NCBI GenBank assembly: GCA_900547595.1 | Contig: URHE01000047.1 | Span: 1-14,713 of the forward strand | Source of the DNA: an uncultured Desulfovibrio sp. | GTDB taxonomy: Bacteria > Desulfobacterota > Desulfovibrionia > Desulfovibrionales > Desulfovibrionaceae | Reading direction: 5' to 3' | DNA: 14,713 nt | Position numbers and translations under genes: made by a program | The notes under the pieces: generated by a model | The model's database searches: none | What the model was told of the DNA's origin: nothing | What the model saw: the letters and a program-made list of their open reading frames with translations, nothing else | Shown here: piece after piece, positions 12,667 to 14,713 of the stretch | Layout of the letters: each line of letters starts with the position of its first letter | Numbering within the stretch: position 1 is the first letter of the stretch

Positions 12667-14180
12667 CAGAGAATCTCCTTGGCGGGCAGCCCGAGGAACC
12701 GCTCCTGAAGCAGGTTGGCGAGATACATCCATTCCAGCTGGGCGAGCCTGTAGTCCAGCTCGGCCTGGATATAGGCGATGCGCGCATTGGTGGCCGCTTC
12801 CTGGCGGCTGACCATGTCCGGCAGTTCCGCGGTGCCCTCGTCAAAGGAGATGCGCGCCTCCTTGTACTGCATTTCCGCGGTGTCGAGCCGGGTCTTTTCC
12901 AGCTTGAGCTGCGTCGCGGCAAGCGCCACATGCTGCTCGGCCTGGAGCCACTTGTTGGAATACTCCGTGCGCTTGCGCGCCATCTCGTGGAACGCCTGGG
13001 CCTTGCGCATGCGGGCCGTCTGGACGTCGCGGTAGCGGCGCCCCCAGTCGATGAGCGGAAAATCAAAGTTCAGATGCAGAAAGGTGTCTTCCTGACCGTG
13101 CGGGGGCTGGTACTGGCCCGCCGGCGGGTAATTGTTGATCTGGAGCGTCATGTCGGGAATATACTGCGCCCAGGCCACCATAATGTTGAAATCATTGAGC
13201 TTGACCTGCGCGCGCAGCAGAAGATCGTCCTCGGTGCAGCTCCAGCGGTCCTCCCACTTGAGGGCGTGGCCGTCAAAGCCCGCCAGAATGCCGTTGGCGC
13301 TCTCCGCGTCCACATTGAGGCGCTGCTGCGGCTCCACCCCGGCGATGATCTTGAGCTGGGTGCGCTGCATGACCTCTTCCATATTGGTCTTTTCGACGGT
13401 CAGCTCGCGCTCGCGCTGGCGCTGGTTGGCCACGTCAAGGGCGACACCCTGCCGGCCTTCCACCACTTCCACCTGCTGCCAGTAGGCCACAAGCGTCTTG
13501 CCGAGCGGCAGGAGTTCCTTTTCCACGGCGAGGATCCTGCGCTGCGCCTCCAGCTTGAGGTACGACTGGGCGATCTTGTAGATGACCTCGCCCACGGCCT
13601 TGCGGTGGGTGGAAATGGCCACATTGACCAGGGCCTTCTGCACCTGATGCTCGAAATAGGTGGCCACCGGATTGGGGAAGGCCGCGTAAAACCCGGCGCG
13701 CAGCTTGGTGCGCCCGTAATCGCCCGGCGTATCATGGGTATCCATGTTATAGCGGGTGAGGTTGTTGGAAACCGTCAGCGTCATGCGCGGTTCGGGCAGA
13801 TACTTCCATACCGCGTTGGTGAGCGCCACGCGCTTGATCTCCAGATCGACCGCGCTGTTCACGAGCAGGGGCGACTGCTGGATGGTCAGGAACACGCAGT
13901 CCTCAAAGCTGAAATTCTTGGAAGGATCGTACAGATTGGGGATCGCGGCCTCAAGCTTGTCCTTGTTCTCCACGGGCACGCCGGGCGCCTCGTCCAGCCA
14001 GTGCCGCGCGGGCAGTTCCGGAGACTTGAGCCCCGCCTTGTTGGAAGCGCAGGCCCCGGTGAGCAGAACGGCCACCGCGAGCACCATCGGCATTGCGCGG
14101 CGCAGCGCCCCGGCGGCGGCGCCATGTCCGGAAAGCGCGCCGCGCGTCCCGACGCGGAAAAACGAAAAGAAACGGCTCAT
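12666..14180 (-). CDS. TolC-family outer-membrane channel lipoprotein
   Basis: This 504-residue outer-membrane efflux protein consists mostly of long alpha-helices with the TolC-type internal repeat. The N-terminal leader ends in a lipobox-like LLTGAC, placing the lipid-bearing Cys at 44; the 43-residue leader is long. A second Met at residue 30 (14093) would give a normal-length signal but has no ribosome binding site, whereas 14180 follows AAGGAT. The mature part shows helical blocks such as KAVGEVIYKIAQSYLKLEAQ and a periodic C-terminal stretch YIQAELDYRLAQLEWMYLAN, typical of this family. It overlaps the adaptor gene by one base (TGATG). It differs from OprM/TolC mainly in partner: no ABC or RND pump follows, but a flippase. 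Confidence 0.9.
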   Translation of the reverse strand: MSRFFSFFRVGTRGALSGHGAAAGALRRAMPMVLAVAVLLTGACASNKAGLKSPELPARHWLDEAPGVPVENKDKLEAAIPNLYDPSKNFSFEDCVFLTIQQSPLLVNSAVDLEIKRVALTNAVWKYLPEPRMTLTVSNNLTRYNMDTHDTPGDYGRTKLRAGFYAAFPNPVATYFEHQVQKALVNVAISTHRKAVGEVIYKIAQSYLKLEAQRRILAVEKELLPLGKTLVAYWQQVEVVEGRQGVALDVANQRQRERELTVEKTNMEEVMQRTQLKIIAGVEPQQRLNVDAESANGILAGFDGHALKWEDRWSCTEDDLLLRAQVKLNDFNIMVAWAQYIPDMTLQINNYPPAGQYQPPHGQEDTFLHLNFDFPLIDWGRRYRDVQTARMRKAQAFHEMARKRTEYSNKWLQAEQHVALAATQLKLEKTRLDTAEMQYKEARISFDEGTAELPDMVSRQEAATNARIAYIQAELDYRLAQLEWMYLANLLQERFLGLPAKEIL

Positions 14181-14303
14181 GGGCGTGTATCCTTCAAACC
14201 GCCTGCGTGCGGTCTGCGTTCTGTGCATACTATCGGCGTCAGCGCCGCGCCAGGCGGAACAAAACGCCGCCCCGCATGCCGAAAGGGCGACCGGGCGCAC
14301 GGC
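14181..14303 (-). other. Gap upstream of the TolC-family gene
   Basis: No gene fits in these 123 bases. The best promoter-like pieces on the minus strand are TTGTTC and GATAGT, but they are about 22 bases apart, too far for a normal sigma70 promoter. GC-rich short inverted repeats are present without a T-run. Read-through from the partial gene to the right remains possible. Confidence 0.4.
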
Positions 14304-14713
14304 TCACAGGGCGCCGTCCGGCCGTTCAAATTCCAGATGGTGCAGCGTCAGCGGAACAGTGCCATCGGTTCCGGCAATCTGCGCGTCGAAACGGACGCGC
14401 TTCCCGTCGTCCCAGGTGCGCCGCACTTCAAGGCCAGGCGTCGCGCCGGGGCACGCACCCGCGCCGCCTTCCCCCGTGGGGGCGCCGTTTCCGGGCGCGG
14501 CCCCGAAACGGATGAAGCCCGCGCCCCCGCACCGCCATGCCGGGCGCCCCGCGGAAGGCCCCCCCGCAGGACCGGCCTCCTGTTCCAGGATCAGGAGCGC
14601 GCTTTCCATGGCCGCGGCTGTCAGGCGCAATGCGTCAGCATAGCCCCAATCCGCGCGCGGGGCAACGGGGCGCGCTCCCGCCGTCCCGGAGGCATCCGCC
14701 GCCCCCGGAATGC
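14304..14713 (-). CDS. C-terminal part of an unrecognised protein, running off the window
   Basis: The reading frame is open from the right edge of the window to a TGA at 14306-14304, giving at least 135 residues, so this is probably the tail of a longer gene and not a small complete one starting at the TTG at 14630. The visible part is Ala/Gly/Pro-rich in its first two thirds. It includes an amphipathic segment (RLTAAAMESALLILEQEAG) and ends in a better-structured, probably beta-rich stretch with RTWDDGKRVRFDAQIAG and LHHLEFERPDGAL. I do not recognise the family. It points the same way as the TolC-family gene, 123 bases ahead of it, and could belong to the same export locus. The GC-rich low-complexity middle makes a non-coding explanation possible but less likely. 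Confidence 0.5.
   Translation of the reverse strand, partial: IPGAADASGTAGARPVAPRADWGYADALRLTAAAMESALLILEQEAGPAGGPSAGRPAWRCGGAGFIRFGAAPGNGAPTGEGGAGACPGATPGLEVRRTWDDGKRVRFDAQIAGTDGTVPLTLHHLEFERPDGAL

Overview
The window is GC-rich (roughly two thirds G+C by eye) and fully bacterial. A two-membrane anaerobe or microaerobe is indicated by a TolC-type outer-membrane lipoprotein, twin-arginine (Tat) signals on iron-sulfur proteins, a HybA-like ferredoxin and ferroxidase-type ferritin. The style fits Desulfovibrionaceae (Desulfovibrio/Bilophila-like), but that is inference from gene content and family resemblance; there is no rRNA or marker gene here. I see no tRNA, CRISPR array, insertion sequence or phage gene.

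Layout. Positions 1-361 are a non-coding leader rich in dyad structure (three copies of CGTTTCTC, two GC-rich hairpins). Positions 362-3441 (+) hold a complete tripartite tricarboxylate transporter, tctC-tctB-tctA, with a large hairpin between tctC and tctB. A strong hairpin terminator at 3478-3527 separates it from the convergent ferritin gene (3570-4079, -), which has its own promoter. Everything from 4226 to the right edge is on the minus strand.

In transcription order from the right edge, the minus-strand run starts with the tail of an unrecognised gene (14713-14304). It is followed by three overlapping genes for a TolC-like outer-membrane lipoprotein, an HlyD-like adaptor and a MOP-type (Wzx-like) flippase (14180-10313). 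That set looks like a trans-envelope export route for a glycan or lipid-linked substrate. Only 31 bases later come a Tat-exported, membrane-anchored four-cluster ferredoxin and a four-helix, four-histidine membrane protein (10281-8810), which together look like a quinone-linked electron-transfer module. After an AT-rich 135-base gap that may hold a promoter comes a compact five-gene set (8674-4226): an exported SMP-30-type beta-propeller, a short flavodoxin, an exported double-domain carboxymuconolactone-decarboxylase-like protein, a Tat-exported aldo/keto reductase carrying two C-terminal [4Fe-4S] motifs, and a Tat-leader iron-sulfur flavoprotein.

How they may work together. Four of the five enzymes in the last set carry export signals, and the gene block just before it encodes a membrane electron-transfer pair with no molybdopterin subunit. 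The most interesting reading is an extracytoplasmic reductive pathway fed from the quinone pool, whose substrate could be a carbonyl, lactone or cyclic compound. The neighbouring transporter could import a related carboxylate. This is a hypothesis from gene order and signal peptides. Two of the exported proteins also have a strong internal ribosome binding site just after the signal peptide, suggesting exported and cytoplasmic forms from one gene.
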